64,000 nucleotides of DNA from CBDBUR01 sp965209065. GTDB taxonomy: Bacteria; Pseudomonadota; Alphaproteobacteria; JAPOUT01; G958296285. The translations under genes were made by a program, and so were the position numbers. The stretch spans positions 496,001 to 560,000 of the forward strand of contig OZ242373.1 in the NCBI GenBank assembly GCA_965209065.1, read 5' to 3'. Shown here in pieces: positions 25,294 to 34,057 of the stretch (positions are counted from its first letter, which is position 1; the number at the start of each line of letters is the position of its first letter). The notes beneath the pieces are model-generated. The model was not told the DNA's origin. It saw only the letters and a list, made by a program, of their open reading frames with translations, and made no database searches.

Positions 25294-26610
25294 CATAAGC
25301 TTATAAGGTCTAGCGGCTTCGCCGATGTATAGCTGTCTTGGTCTGCCGATTCTTTGTTTCGGGTCTTCAATCATTTCGTTCCACTGCGCGACCCAACCGA
25401 CCGTGCGCGCAACCGCAAACAGCACGGTAAACATAGAGGTCGGAAAACCCAAAGCCTTCAAGATAAGCCCCGAATAGAAATCAACATTAGGATAAAGTTT
25501 TTTCGCGATGAAGTATTCGTCATTCAAAGCGATTTCTTCGAGCGCCATAGCAACTTCTAGCAAGGGGTCCTTGTTGTCAATTTGCGACAAGACCTCATGG
25601 CATGTGTTGCGCATAATTTTTGCGCGCGGGTCGTAGTTTTTATAAACCCGATGACCAAAACCCATCAAGCGGAAGGGGTCGCTTTTATCTTTCGCTTTAG
25701 CAATATAAGCAGGGATATTCTCGACGCTGCCAATCTCAGAGAGCATATTGAGCGCGGCTTCATTCGCGCCGCCATGCGAGGGACCCCACAGCGCGCTAAT
25801 GCCGGCGGCGATACAAGCGAAAGGGTTCGCCCCGGTCGAGCCCGCCAAACGCACGGTGGCGGCAGAGGCATTTTGCTCGTGGTCGGCGTGGAGGATAAAG
25901 ACTTTATCCATCGCCTTGGCGAAAACAGGATTAACAACAAACTCCTCGCACGGCACGGAAAAGCACATATAGAGGAAGTTGCTGGCAATATCTAGGTCGT
26001 TGCGCGGGTAGTTGAAAGGCTGCCCGACCGAATATTTGTAAGCCATCGCGGCGATGGTCGGCATTTTGGCTATCATGCGCCGACTGGCTATCATTCTTTG
26101 CTTGGGGTCGGAAATATCGAGCGAATCGTGATAAAAGGCAGACAGCGCACCCGCCACGCCTAGCATAATCGCCATAGGGTGAGCGTCTCGGCGGAAGCCA
26201 TTGAAAAATTTATGGATTTGCTCATGCACCATCGTGTGATAGCGGATTGCGTTGTCGAAGTTGTCGAGCTCTTTTTGCGGGGGCAGCTCGCCGTAAAGCA
26301 GGAGGTAGGCGAGCTCGATGAAGCTCACATTTTCGGCGAGTTCTTCAATCGAGTAACCGCGGTGGAGCAGAATGCCCTTATCGCCATCAATGTAGGTAAT
26401 TTTAGACTCGCAGCTCGCGGTAGAGGTGAAGCCGGGATCATAGGTGAAATGGTTGGTGCTACCGTATAGCTTCGACACATCGACCACGCTAGGTCCTGTT
26501 GTGCCGTCGTAGATGGGCATCGCCTCTTGTTTCTCGCCCAGCTCAAGCGTGGCGGTTTTCTTGCCGGCTTCGATGTCGGCGTTAATGTTTTTCATCATTG
26601 TTTCACTCAT
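25282..26610 (-). CDS. gltA: Citrate synthase
   Basis: Type II (hexameric) citrate synthase, 442 residues, which condenses oxaloacetate and acetyl-CoA. Catalytic histidines are in LHADHEQNAS and MGFGHRVYKNYDPRA, and the catalytic Asp is in the final domain. The N-terminal extension with DGTTGPSVVDVSKLYG is normal for this class. It is read from the minus strand, downstream of gltX, and overlaps it by four bases. The lpxB-gltA-gltX neighbourhood is common in Alphaproteobacteria. Confidence 0.97.
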   Translation of the reverse strand: MSETMMKNINADIEAGKKTATLELGEKQEAMPIYDGTTGPSVVDVSKLYGSTNHFTYDPGFTSTASCESKITYIDGDKGILLHRGYSIEELAENVSFIELAYLLLYGELPPQKELDNFDNAIRYHTMVHEQIHKFFNGFRRDAHPMAIMLGVAGALSAFYHDSLDISDPKQRMIASRRMIAKMPTIAAMAYKYSVGQPFNYPRNDLDIASNFLYMCFSVPCEEFVVNPVFAKAMDKVFILHADHEQNASAATVRLAGSTGANPFACIAAGISALWGPSHGGANEAALNMLSEIGSVENIPAYIAKAKDKSDPFRLMGFGHRVYKNYDPRAKIMRNTCHEVLSQIDNKDPLLEVAMALEEIALNDEYFIAKKLYPNVDFYSGLILKALGFPTSMFTVLFAVARTVGWVAQWNEMIEDPKQRIGRPRQLYIGEAARPYKLMNQR

Positions 26611-27956
26611 ATTATCCTCTTTAGTCTTTTTAGTGTTTCGTTTTTACCAAGCGCATTGATAACATCAAATATACTAGGAGCGTTTTTTTGCCCGATGATA
26701 GCTATTCTCATAGCCTGAGCGGTTTCTTTAAGTCCGCCATTTTGCTTGGCAAAATCCTCGATGGTTCCTTTTATAGTATCCCACTGGGATTCTTCGAGCA
26801 GTTGAATGAGCTTTAAGATAAGAGCTTTATTAGGTTGAAGCCCCGAACTATTCTCATACGCTATTAGGAATCTAGCATTTTCAGTGAATTCGGTCAATGT
26901 TTTGGAGCGCTCTGCGATGCGTTCTAAAATAGGCGTAAACCTTTGGTATTCATCGCTTTTTTCTAAACTCGTTCCTTTACTTGCGCCTTGGGCAAAAAAC
27001 TGAAAACGCTGTTCGGGGGTTAATTTCTTCATATAGTGCTTGTTGAGGTAGTCTAGCTTGTTTTGGTCAAAGCGGGCGGGAGATTTACCAATGCCCTCAA
27101 GTGAGAACCACCCGATAGCTTCTTCGGTGGAAAAAGTTTCGTCATCGCCGTGCGCCCAGCCCAATCGCGCGAGGTAGTTTCTCATCGCTGCGGGCAAATA
27201 GCCTTCTTGCTGATATTCGTTAATATCCTGCGCCCCCTGCACTACATGGCGGCGTTTGGATAACTTCGCGCCATCGGTGCCGTGGATTAAAGGAATATGG
27301 GCAAAAATAGGCATCTCCCACTCCATCGCCTTATAAATTGCCGCTTGACGCGCGGCGTTCGTGGCGTGGTCATTGCCGCGAATGATATGGGTTATCTCCA
27401 TATCGTGGTCATCAACCACCACGCACAGCATATAAGTCGGCGAGCCATCGGTGCGCTGGATAATGAAATCGTCAAGCTGAGCATTTTTTATCGTCATTTT
27501 GCCGGTAATTTTATCGTCAATGCTTATCGTGCCATCTAAAGGCATCTTGATACGAACAGCTCCTGAACTCAAATTGCGGTCGCGACAGGTGCGGAAGTAT
27601 TGGATGGGGAGCTTTTCTTTCTTTGCTTTTTCGCGCGCGGCGGCTAATTTCTCAGCCGAGCAGTCGCAATAATAAGCGGCACCTTTAGCGAGAAGCTCTT
27701 CCACGACTTGGCGATGACGCTCGGCGCGATGAGATTGATGGACTATCTCTCCGTCCCAATCAAGCCCCAGCCACTTCAGCCCGCCCAAAATCGAGCGCTC
27801 GGCTTCGGGCGTAGAGCGTTTTTTATCGGTATCCTCAATTCTTAAAAGGAATTTACCTTTTTCGTGTTTGGCAAAAAGGTAATTGAATAAAGCGGTGCGC
27901 GCGCTGCCCAAATGGAGCGCGCCGGTCGGCGATGGAGCAAATCTAGTAATAGTCAT
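26607..27956 (-). CDS. gltX: Glutamate-tRNA ligase
   Basis: GltX (449 residues) charges tRNA-Glu. HIGH-type motif APSPTGALHLGSART is at residues 7-21 and the KMSKS-type motif is GAKLSKRRH. A CDC...C cysteine pattern typical of zinc-binding GluRS is kept (residues near 98-128). Alphaproteobacteria often have two GluRS-type enzymes, so another copy may exist outside the window. It is divergent from the flavin reductase gene across 40 bases. Confidence 0.95.
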   Translation of the reverse strand: MTITRFAPSPTGALHLGSARTALFNYLFAKHEKGKFLLRIEDTDKKRSTPEAERSILGGLKWLGLDWDGEIVHQSHRAERHRQVVEELLAKGAAYYCDCSAEKLAAAREKAKKEKLPIQYFRTCRDRNLSSGAVRIKMPLDGTISIDDKITGKMTIKNAQLDDFIIQRTDGSPTYMLCVVVDDHDMEITHIIRGNDHATNAARQAAIYKAMEWEMPIFAHIPLIHGTDGAKLSKRRHVVQGAQDINEYQQEGYLPAAMRNYLARLGWAHGDDETFSTEEAIGWFSLEGIGKSPARFDQNKLDYLNKHYMKKLTPEQRFQFFAQGASKGTSLEKSDEYQRFTPILERIAERSKTLTEFTENARFLIAYENSSGLQPNKALILKLIQLLEESQWDTIKGTIEDFAKQNGGLKETAQAMRIAIIGQKNAPSIFDVINALGKNETLKRLKRII

Positions 27957-27964
27957 AATTTATC

Positions 27965-27970
27965 ATTCTA
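27965..27970 (-). promoter_or_regulatory. gltX: Extended -10 for gltX
   Basis: On the minus strand TAGAAT lies eight bases before the gltX ATG and is preceded by TGC, so TGCTAGAAT is an extended -10 form. The space between the divergent starts is only 40 bases, which leaves room for little more than overlapping core promoters. The transcript would be leaderless or nearly so. Confidence 0.45.
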
Positions 27971-27983
27971 GCATAATTTCTTG

Positions 27984-27989
27984 TATAAT
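27984..27989 (+). promoter_or_regulatory. -10 element for the flavin reductase gene
   Basis: A perfect TATAAT ends seven bases before the ATG at 27997. No good -35 is visible. The spacing predicts transcription starting at or one base before the start codon. Confidence 0.55.
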
Positions 27990-27996
27990 CGCAAAG

Positions 27997-28530
27997 ATGA
28001 ATAGTGAAAATTCTACAGACAAGCAGCCCGCAGATAAGCAATTAAGAGAAGCCTTCGGTCATTTTGCCACCGGCGTTAGCATCATCACCGCCGAGCATCA
28101 GGGCATTGTTTATGGAATGACGGTTAATTCTTTTACCTCTTTATCTTTGTCGCCGCCTTTGGTTTTGTGGTGCTTGGCGTCTGACGAAGCGCATCAGGTT
28201 TCTTACGATTTGTTTAAGGATGTTGAAACTTTTTCGGTTAGCGTTTTGAACGAAGAGCAAGAGGCTCTGTCGCGTTATAGTGCGCGCCATGGGCATCATC
28301 AGTTGGACGATGATCAGTTAGACGGGGATCAGTTAGACGGGGAGGCGGTCAATCAGCAGGGGGGATTATTTATCAAAGATGCTTTGGTTGGGTTTCGGTG
28401 CTCGGTGCAGCAGCGGCTTCAAGCGGGCGACCATATCATCATCATCGGCACGATAGAGCATTGTGAAGTTTTTGATAAAGAAAAAAAGCCACTTATTTTT
28501 TATCAAAAAAAATATCACAGCCTAAAGTAA
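27997..28530 (+). CDS. Flavin reductase-like (DIM6/NTAB) protein
   Basis: This 177-residue protein has the flavin reductase-like split-barrel fold, which uses FMN or FAD and NAD(P)H. The family signature FGHFATGVSIITAE is near residue 20 and VNSFTSLSLSPPLVLWCL follows. The natural start is the ATG at 27997; a longer reading would run into the divergent gltX. Residues near 101-116 hold three 15-bp tandem copies (28300-28344) that encode QLDGD-type acidic repeats, an insertion absent from ordinary members. The oxygenase partner is not in view. It converges on hemB with five bases between. Confidence 0.85.
   Translation: MNSENSTDKQPADKQLREAFGHFATGVSIITAEHQGIVYGMTVNSFTSLSLSPPLVLWCLASDEAHQVSYDLFKDVETFSVSVLNEEQEALSRYSARHGHHQLDDDQLDGDQLDGEAVNQQGGLFIKDALVGFRCSVQQRLQAGDHIIIIGTIEHCEVFDKEKKPLIFYQKKYHSLK
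28300..28344 (+). repeat. Three 15-bp tandem copies inside the flavin reductase gene
   Basis: CAGTTGGACGATGAT, CAGTTAGACGGGGAT and CAGTTAGACGGGGAG lie end to end at 28300-28314, 28315-28329 and 28330-28344. They are in frame and add an acidic loop. The last two differ by one base, so the duplication is young. Confidence 0.88.
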
Positions 28531-28535
28531 AGCTG

Positions 28536-29528
28536 CTACAGCAAAGGTGCTATATGGGGCGCGAAGTAAGTTAAAATAGAGTCAGCTCCCGCGCGGCGTA
28601 AAGCCACAAGACTTTCAATCGCTATTTTTTCTAACTCTTTAGGGTCGCTGCTAGCGCTATTGGCTATCATCGCGTATTCGCCCGACACCTGATAGGCAAA
28701 CACTGGCATAGCAAACTGCTTTTTTACACGATAAATAATATCAGCATAAAAGTGCGCGGGCTTGACCATTATAATATCAGCCCCTTGTTCTATATCTAAA
28801 GCGGTTTCGCGTAAGGCTTCATCGCTGTTGGCGTAATCCATCTGGTAGGTTTTCTTATCCCCCTTGAGAACATTCTGCGAGCCGACCGCATCGCGAAAAG
28901 GCGCATAGAGCGCGGAAGCATATTTCACCGCGTAAGATAAAATAATTCTATCGGCAAAGCCGTTGGTGTCGAGCGCGTGGCGAATAGCGCCGATGCGTCC
29001 GTCCATCATATCGGAGGGCGCGATAACATCGCACCCCGCCGCCACCTGAACCAGCGCTTGCTGCGTCAAGCATTCAACCGTCTCGTCATTTAAGATAACA
29101 TTATCCTTGAGAAGCCCATCGTGTCCGTGCGAGGTGTAAGGGTCAAGGGCGACATCGCATATCACACCAAGCGCAGGGTTGGCTTCCTTCAAGGCGGCAA
29201 TGCCACGACAAACAAGATTATCCCGATTGAACGCCTCGCTGCCGGTCTCGTCACGCTTTTCGGGCGGCGTTAGCGGAAAGAGCGCAACCGCAGGCAGCTT
29301 CAGCCGAGCGGCGGTCTCAGCGATATACGCCATATCCTTAATCGGGTAGCGCACGATAGAGGGCATGCTCGCAACAGGAACGCGCTCATCGCCCTCCACG
29401 AGAAATATAGGCCAAATCAGATTTTGCGCGCTAAGCGAAGTCTCGGCGACAAGCGCGCGGATAAAAGGCGAGGCGCGCAATCGGCGCGGTCGCGTGGTCG
29501 GGTGCTTGGCGTGAAAACTAAATGACAT
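28536..29528 (-). CDS. hemB: Delta-aminolevulinic acid dehydratase, zinc-cysteine-free type
   Basis: HemB (330 residues) condenses two 5-aminolevulinate molecules to porphobilinogen. The Schiff-base lysines lie in LSYAVKYASALYAPFRDA and MVKPAHFYADI. The catalytic zinc cysteines of the human and E. coli type are replaced: DVALDPYTSHGHDG has Ala127, Asp129 and Asp137 instead of three Cys. This is the magnesium-using form known from several Alphaproteobacteria and Pseudomonas. It is divergent from hemA, the preceding enzyme of haem synthesis, with 28 bases between the starts. Confidence 0.96.
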   Translation of the reverse strand: MSFSFHAKHPTTRPRRLRASPFIRALVAETSLSAQNLIWPIFLVEGDERVPVASMPSIVRYPIKDMAYIAETAARLKLPAVALFPLTPPEKRDETGSEAFNRDNLVCRGIAALKEANPALGVICDVALDPYTSHGHDGLLKDNVILNDETVECLTQQALVQVAAGCDVIAPSDMMDGRIGAIRHALDTNGFADRIILSYAVKYASALYAPFRDAVGSQNVLKGDKKTYQMDYANSDEALRETALDIEQGADIIMVKPAHFYADIIYRVKKQFAMPVFAYQVSGEYAMIANSASSDPKELEKIAIESLVALRRAGADSILTYFAPHIAPLL

Positions 29529-29550
29529 AAGCGCATAATAGCATTATATT
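29522..29550 (+). promoter_or_regulatory. hemA: Leaderless promoter of hemA
   Basis: ATGACA at 29522-29527, five of six bases to TTGACA, is 17 bases from TATATT at 29545-29550. TATATT ends six bases before the ATG at 29557, so transcription should start on the A of the start codon. The -35 lies over the first codons of the divergent hemB. Confidence 0.65.
29535..29540 (-). promoter_or_regulatory. hemB: -10 element of hemB
   Basis: Read on the minus strand, TATTAT ends six bases before the hemB ATG (complement of 29526-29528). It matches five of six bases of TATAAT. It lies inside the spacer of the hemA promoter, so the two divergent promoters overlap within 28 bases and are likely to compete or be co-regulated. 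Confidence 0.55.
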
Positions 29551-29556
29551 AAAACG

Positions 29557-30765
29557 ATGAGCCAATTTTATGATGAGCAGTTCGCTCAATATATTGCTTC
29601 ACTGCATAAAGAGGGGCGTTATCGTGTTTTTGCCGACATCACACGCAAGCGCGGCGCGTTTCCGTTTGGCGTGTGGCATGACGGCGCGCGGCAACACGAG
29701 ATTATCATCTGGTGTTCCAATGATTACTTATGTATGGGGCAGCACCCGAAAGTCATTGCGGCGATGCACGATGCGCTAGACGAAGCCGGCGCCGGCGCGG
29801 GTGGCACGCGCAATATATCTGGCACGAACCACTATCATATTGAATTAGAGCAAGAGCTTGCCTCTCTACACGATAAGCCTTCGGCCTTGTTGTTTAATTC
29901 GGGCTACGCGGCGAACGAAGCGGTGTTGAGTTCGCTTGCGCGTTTGCTGCCGCACTGCGAAATTTTTTCCGACAGCATGAACCACGCCTCGATGATAGAG
30001 GGCATCAAGCACGGCGAGGGCAAGAAACATATTTTCAATCATAACGATTTAGACGATTTAGAGCGCAAGTTAAAAACGGCTGAGATTGATGTTCCTAAAA
30101 TTGTTGCTTTTGAGTCGGTTTATTCTATGGACGGAGACATCGCGCCGATTAATGAGATGTGTGATTTAGCCCATCGCTACAAGGCGCTGACTTATTTAGA
30201 TGAGGTGCATGCGGTTGGTCTTTATGGCGCGCGCGGCGGCGGCATCGCCGAGCGCGAGCGTGTGGCGGATAAGGTTGATATTTTACAAGGCACATTAGCC
30301 AAAGGGTTCGGCGGGCAAGGCGGCTACATTGCCGCGAGTGCGCCTCTGGTTGATGCGATGCGCTCTTACGCGCCGATGTTTATTTTCACGACCGCTATGT
30401 CGCCGGTGTTAGCGGCGGGTGCGCTTGCGGCGGTGCGCCATCTCAAAGAGAGTCAAAGCGAGCGCGAGGCACTTCACGCCAACGCTGAGTTTCTCGCGCG
30501 CACGCTAAAGCAGGCGGGGCTGCCGGTGCTGGATAATCCGAGTCATATTGTTCCAGTGATGGTCGGCGACCCGATAGAGTGTAAAAGGATAACCGATACC
30601 TTGCTACACGAATATGGTTTTTATGTTCAGCCGATAAACTATCCGACCGTGCCGCGCGGCACAGAGCGGTTACGCTTTACACCTTCGCCCGCGCACAGCG
30701 AGAAGATGATGCTTGATTTGGTAGAGAGCTTGAAGGCGGTTTGGCAACGCTCTGCCGCGGAGTAA
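29557..30765 (+). CDS. hemA: 5-aminolevulinate synthase
   Basis: ALA synthase (402 residues) condenses glycine and succinyl-CoA, the Shemin route used by Alphaproteobacteria and mitochondria. The PLP-binding lysine is in GTLAKGFGGQGGY, and the aminotransferase-fold motifs SNDYLCMGQHPKV, GAGGTRNISGTNHYH and YLDEVHAVGLYG are present. This gene is strong evidence for the class of the organism. It precedes thiL by one base. Confidence 0.97.
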   Translation: MSQFYDEQFAQYIASLHKEGRYRVFADITRKRGAFPFGVWHDGARQHEIIIWCSNDYLCMGQHPKVIAAMHDALDEAGAGAGGTRNISGTNHYHIELEQELASLHDKPSALLFNSGYAANEAVLSSLARLLPHCEIFSDSMNHASMIEGIKHGEGKKHIFNHNDLDDLERKLKTAEIDVPKIVAFESVYSMDGDIAPINEMCDLAHRYKALTYLDEVHAVGLYGARGGGIAERERVADKVDILQGTLAKGFGGQGGYIAASAPLVDAMRSYAPMFIFTTAMSPVLAAGALAAVRHLKESQSEREALHANAEFLARTLKQAGLPVLDNPSHIVPVMVGDPIECKRITDTLLHEYGFYVQPINYPTVPRGTERLRFTPSPAHSEKMMLDLVESLKAVWQRSAAE

Positions 30766-30766
30766 G

Positions 30767-31678
30767 ATGTTTAAGAAAAAAAATGAGTTTGAGCTCATTC
30801 AATCTTATTTTGCCCCCTTGAGTAAAGGCTATGAGGGTGCTTTAGCACTAAAAGATGACGCGGCTTTGCTCGATGGTTATGTGATAAGCACCGATGGCTT
30901 TTTAGAGGGCGTTCATTTTCGTTCAAGCGACCCGCCTGAAGCCATAGGCGAGAAAATATTACGCGCGAGTCTATCGGATATTGCGGCGATGGGAGCCGCA
31001 CCCGAATGCTGGTTTTTAACGGCGGCTTTTGGTAAAAAACTTGCGGCGCGGATAAAAGATTTCGCTAGGGGGTGCGGTGCGGCGCAAGAGCTCTTTGCTA
31101 TTCATCTAGCGGGCGGGGATATGGTTGCTTCGCCTTCGGCTTCATTTTTTTCGGTAACGGTGGTTGGTAAAGCGCGAAAGCCTGTCAAGCGTAGCGGTGG
31201 TCTTGTGGGCGATAGGTTATATGTCAGCGGCACGCTTGGCGATAGTGCTTTGGGGTTGAGGTGCGACAATCGGTTTTTGCGTTCGCGTTATTTATACCCG
31301 CAGCCGCGTTTAGCTTTGGGGCTTTGTTTGCCGAAGCTCGCGCACGCGGCGATAGATTTGTCTGATGGTTTGGTGGCAGATTTAACGCACTTATGCGGTG
31401 CGAGTGGTTGCGGCGCGCACATTTATGAGGATAGCCTACCTTTATCGCGCGAGGCTCTAGAGTTTGGTGCGCGGCATTTAGCCTTGAACGCGGGCGATGA
31501 CTACGAGCTTTTGATAGCAGCACCCGCCAAGAATGAGGCAAAACTTTTTGCTGCGGCGCACGAGGCTGGCACACCGCTCACGTGTATTGGCGAGCTAACT
31601 CGCGGCAAGAAAATCACTATTACCGATAGCACCGGCGCGGTTATTAAACCGGCGGGTGGCTACCAGCATTTTAAGTAA
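30767..31678 (+). CDS. thiL: Thiamine-monophosphate kinase
   Basis: ThiL (303 residues) phosphorylates thiamine monophosphate to the cofactor thiamine diphosphate, which is needed by the two ThDP enzymes later in the window. The start MFKKKNEFELIQSYFAPL, the metal-binding LKDDAALLDG, STDGFLEGVHF and the closing AGDDYELLIA match the PurM-like kinase family. In many relatives thiL sits beside nusB; here it follows hemA and nusB is 9 kb away. The 3' ends of thiL and the convergent hydrolase overlap by eight bases. Confidence 0.95.
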   Translation: MFKKKNEFELIQSYFAPLSKGYEGALALKDDAALLDGYVISTDGFLEGVHFRSSDPPEAIGEKILRASLSDIAAMGAAPECWFLTAAFGKKLAARIKDFARGCGAAQELFAIHLAGGDMVASPSASFFSVTVVGKARKPVKRSGGLVGDRLYVSGTLGDSALGLRCDNRFLRSRYLYPQPRLALGLCLPKLAHAAIDLSDGLVADLTHLCGASGCGAHIYEDSLPLSREALEFGARHLALNAGDDYELLIAAPAKNEAKLFAAAHEAGTPLTCIGELTRGKKITITDSTGAVIKPAGGYQHFK

Positions 31679-32651
31679 ATCGTTTATTCAGCCAGTCGAT
31701 GATGAGCTTGTTAAGCTCATCGGGTTTTTCTTGCTGCGTCCAATGACCGCAATCCGCGATGATATGCTTTTCTAAATCGGGAACAAATTCCTCCATGCCC
31801 TCAGTCATTTCGGGGCGGAGCACAACATCATCGGCAGCGGAAATCATCAGCGCAGGGTGAGGCACAAGCTGTTTAACATCTTTACTCGCTTCCCAGTTGC
31901 GCGTCATATTACGATACCAATTTATACCCGGCGTATAACCGGTTGCCGTGAAAGCCTCCTCATAAACTTTGAGCTCGTCATCGCTAAAGAGCGGCTGCCC
32001 ACCCAAATCACCACCTTGCTGGAAGGCTTTGACAAAGCTATGGCTTCGCCGCTCGGCAGGTTGCGCATCGTATTCGGCGCGCTTCATTCCCTTGCGATAC
32101 CAAAAGCGCATAGAGCGCGGAATATCTTCCTCAAATATTTTATCCACCACGCCATACTCTTGGAAACGCACGACATAGTTTTCATCGCCGAACAAGTGGC
32201 GCATCGTTTCAATCGGCTCTTGCTTCGAGCGCGCGGTAAAGGGCGTGTTCACACCAATCACACCTGCCACGCGCTCGGGGTAGTAAAGCGGAATGCTCCA
32301 GACAATAAAGCCGCCCCAGTCATGCCCGCAGAAAATTGCTTTTTCAATGCCGAGCTTATCGAGCAGGGCAATCATATCATCAACCAAGTGCTTGACATCA
32401 TAAAGCGGGACGTCAGCTTCCGTGCCTTTATCGCTCAGGGGCTTTGCGGTTTTGCCGTAGCCGCGCATATCGGGAGCGATGGCTCGAAAACCTGCTTGGC
32501 TGAGCGCGTCAAGCTGGTGCCGCCACGAGAAGGCTATCTCAGGAAAGCCATGGCACAGAATAACGGGCGGACAGCTATTCTTCTCGGTGCCTTTTTCATA
32601 GATAGCCATTTTCAAATCGGGGATTTCGACAAATTGGGGTTTGGGAAACAT
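31671..32651 (-). CDS. Alpha/beta-hydrolase, epoxide hydrolase-like
   Basis: This 326-residue alpha/beta-hydrolase has the epoxide hydrolase pattern: HGFPEIAFSWRHQ forms the oxyanion region, the nucleophile Asp is in FCGHDWGGFIVW, and the catalytic His is in ADCGHWTQQEKP. These suggest hydrolysis of epoxides to diols, but haloalkane dehalogenases share the Asp nucleophile, so the substrate is open. Unlike its neighbours it has a strong AAGGAGG five bases before the ATG, so it is translated from a leadered mRNA. It is divergent from the ferredoxin gene. Confidence 0.88.
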   Translation of the reverse strand: MFPKPQFVEIPDLKMAIYEKGTEKNSCPPVILCHGFPEIAFSWRHQLDALSQAGFRAIAPDMRGYGKTAKPLSDKGTEADVPLYDVKHLVDDMIALLDKLGIEKAIFCGHDWGGFIVWSIPLYYPERVAGVIGVNTPFTARSKQEPIETMRHLFGDENYVVRFQEYGVVDKIFEEDIPRSMRFWYRKGMKRAEYDAQPAERRSHSFVKAFQQGGDLGGQPLFSDDELKVYEEAFTATGYTPGINWYRNMTRNWEASKDVKQLVPHPALMISAADDVVLRPEMTEGMEEFVPDLEKHIIADCGHWTQQEKPDELNKLIIDWLNKRFT

Positions 32652-32684
32652 AATAACCTCCTTTTATGCTAGCCTTTTTTTAGA

Positions 32685-32698
32685 TATAATGTTATAGC
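32685..32698 (+). promoter_or_regulatory. Overlapping -10 candidates before the ferredoxin gene
   Basis: TATAAT at 32685-32690 and TATAGC at 32693-32698 both lie in the 53-base divergent gap. The first would give a leader of about eight bases. The second ends six bases before the ATG at 32705 and fits the leaderless spacing seen elsewhere. The sequence does not decide between them. Confidence 0.4.
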
Positions 32699-32704
32699 AC
32701 GATT

Positions 32705-33025
32705 ATGGGAAAAGTTACATATATACAGCCTGACGGCTCTAAGCAAGAGGTGGAGCTGGATAACGGCGCGACGGTGATGGAGGGCGCGGTGCAAAACGAT
32801 GTCTCCGGCATTGACGCAGATTGCGGCGGAGCATGTGCCTGTGCCACGTGCCACGTTTATATCGAGCCTGCTTGGCGTGAGAAGGTCGGCAAGCCCGAAG
32901 ATATGGAAGAGGGGATGTTAGATTTTGCGACAGAGGTCAAAGAGGAGAGCAGGCTTTCGTGCCAGATAACGATGAGCGATGAGCTAGATGGTTTGGTCGT
33001 CCGCTTGCCCGAAAAGCAGTTTTAG
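32705..33025 (+). CDS. 2Fe-2S ferredoxin, adrenodoxin type
   Basis: This 106-residue ferredoxin binds a 2Fe-2S cluster through Cys40, Cys46, Cys49 and Cys86 in the C-x5-C-x2-C...C pattern of the vertebrate and Isc type (DCGGACACATCHVYIEPAW). Cys44 is an extra cysteine between the ligands. Such ferredoxins give electrons to P450s, to iron-sulfur assembly or to oxygenases. No P450 or isc gene is visible, but a ferredoxin-NADP reductase follows after nine bases, so the pair forms an electron chain whose acceptor is unknown. Confidence 0.93.
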   Translation: MGKVTYIQPDGSKQEVELDNGATVMEGAVQNDVSGIDADCGGACACATCHVYIEPAWREKVGKPEDMEEGMLDFATEVKEESRLSCQITMSDELDGLVVRLPEKQF

Positions 33026-33034
33026 TAGCAGAGC

Positions 33035-34057
33035 ATGAGTGAGCCAATTAAAACCGATGTGATTATAATCGGCGCGGGACCTGTAGGGTTATTCGCTATC
33101 TTCGAGCTTGGCTTGCTAGACCTCAAGGTTCATTGCTTGGATATTCTCGATAGACCGGGCGGGCAATGCGCCGAGCTTTATCCCGAGAAGCCAATTTATG
33201 ATATACCGGGTTTTCCGGTCATCAACGGGCAGGAGCTGGTGGATAATTTGATGGAGCAGATAAAGCCTTTTGACGCGCAGTTCCATTACCAGCAGATGGT
33301 AACGGAGTTAGAGAAAAAGGACGAGCGTTGGTTTATTAAAACCGATGGCGGCATAGAGATTGAAGCTCCGGTTGTGGTGATTGCCGCCGGCGGTGGTTCT
33401 TTTCAGCCCAAGAAGCCGCCTATTCCTGATATTGAAAAGTTTGAGGGCAGCTCTGTTTTTTATTCGGTGCGGTCGATGGATTCTTTTCGCGATAAGAATA
33501 TTTTAATTTCGGGCGGGGGCGACTCGGCTTTAGATTGGTTGTTGGCGCTCCAGCCGATAGCCAAGTCTATTGGTCTGATCCACCGCCGCGATGGCTTTCG
33601 CGCCTCGCCTGATTCTGTGAATAAGATGAAGGCTCTGGTCGCAGAGGGCAAGGCGGATTTTCATATTGGGCAACCGATTAGGCTCAATGGTTCGGGGGGG
33701 AAACTTGAATCGCTTACCGCCAAAACCGCTGACGGCGAAATAAATATTCCCTGTGAATACCTGTTGCCCTTTTTTGGTTTGACGATGAAGCTAGGACCTC
33801 TTGCCGACTGGGGCATCAACTTACATGAAAATTTGATAAAGGTGAATACCGAAACTTTCGAGAGTGATAAAAAAGGTTTATTCGCGATTGGCGATATAAA
33901 TTATTACCCCGGCAAGTTGAAATTGATTCTATCGGGGTTTCACGAGGGCGCCTTGATGGCACAAGAGGCGGCGCGCATTGTTCATCCCGATAAGAAAATT
34001 GTTTTTCAATACACAACCTCTTCTACAAACTTACAGAAAAAACTGGGAGTAAGGTAA
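33035..34057 (+). CDS. Ferredoxin-NADP reductase, thioredoxin reductase-like
   Basis: This 340-residue FAD protein resembles the ferredoxin-NADP reductases of the thioredoxin reductase fold. The FAD loop is GAGPVGLFAIFELG near residue 13, followed by RPGGQCAELYPEKPIYDIPG. The NADP loop is SGGGDSALDWLLAL. It lacks the CxxC of real thioredoxin reductases, so it is not one. The C-terminal FAD motif is LFAIGDINYYPGKLKLILSG. It lies nine bases after the ferredoxin gene and overlaps the methyltransferase gene by one base. Confidence 0.93.
   Translation: MSEPIKTDVIIIGAGPVGLFAIFELGLLDLKVHCLDILDRPGGQCAELYPEKPIYDIPGFPVINGQELVDNLMEQIKPFDAQFHYQQMVTELEKKDERWFIKTDGGIEIEAPVVVIAAGGGSFQPKKPPIPDIEKFEGSSVFYSVRSMDSFRDKNILISGGGDSALDWLLALQPIAKSIGLIHRRDGFRASPDSVNKMKALVAEGKADFHIGQPIRLNGSGGKLESLTAKTADGEINIPCEYLLPFFGLTMKLGPLADWGINLHENLIKVNTETFESDKKGLFAIGDINYYPGKLKLILSGFHEGALMAQEAARIVHPDKKIVFQYTTSSTNLQKKLGVR

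Noticed and set aside
31857..32672. Long plus-strand open frame opposite the hydrolase gene
   Set aside because: It is antisense to a gene with clear catalytic motifs, has no family resemblance and covers the promoter region of the ferredoxin gene. It is a by-product of codon use.
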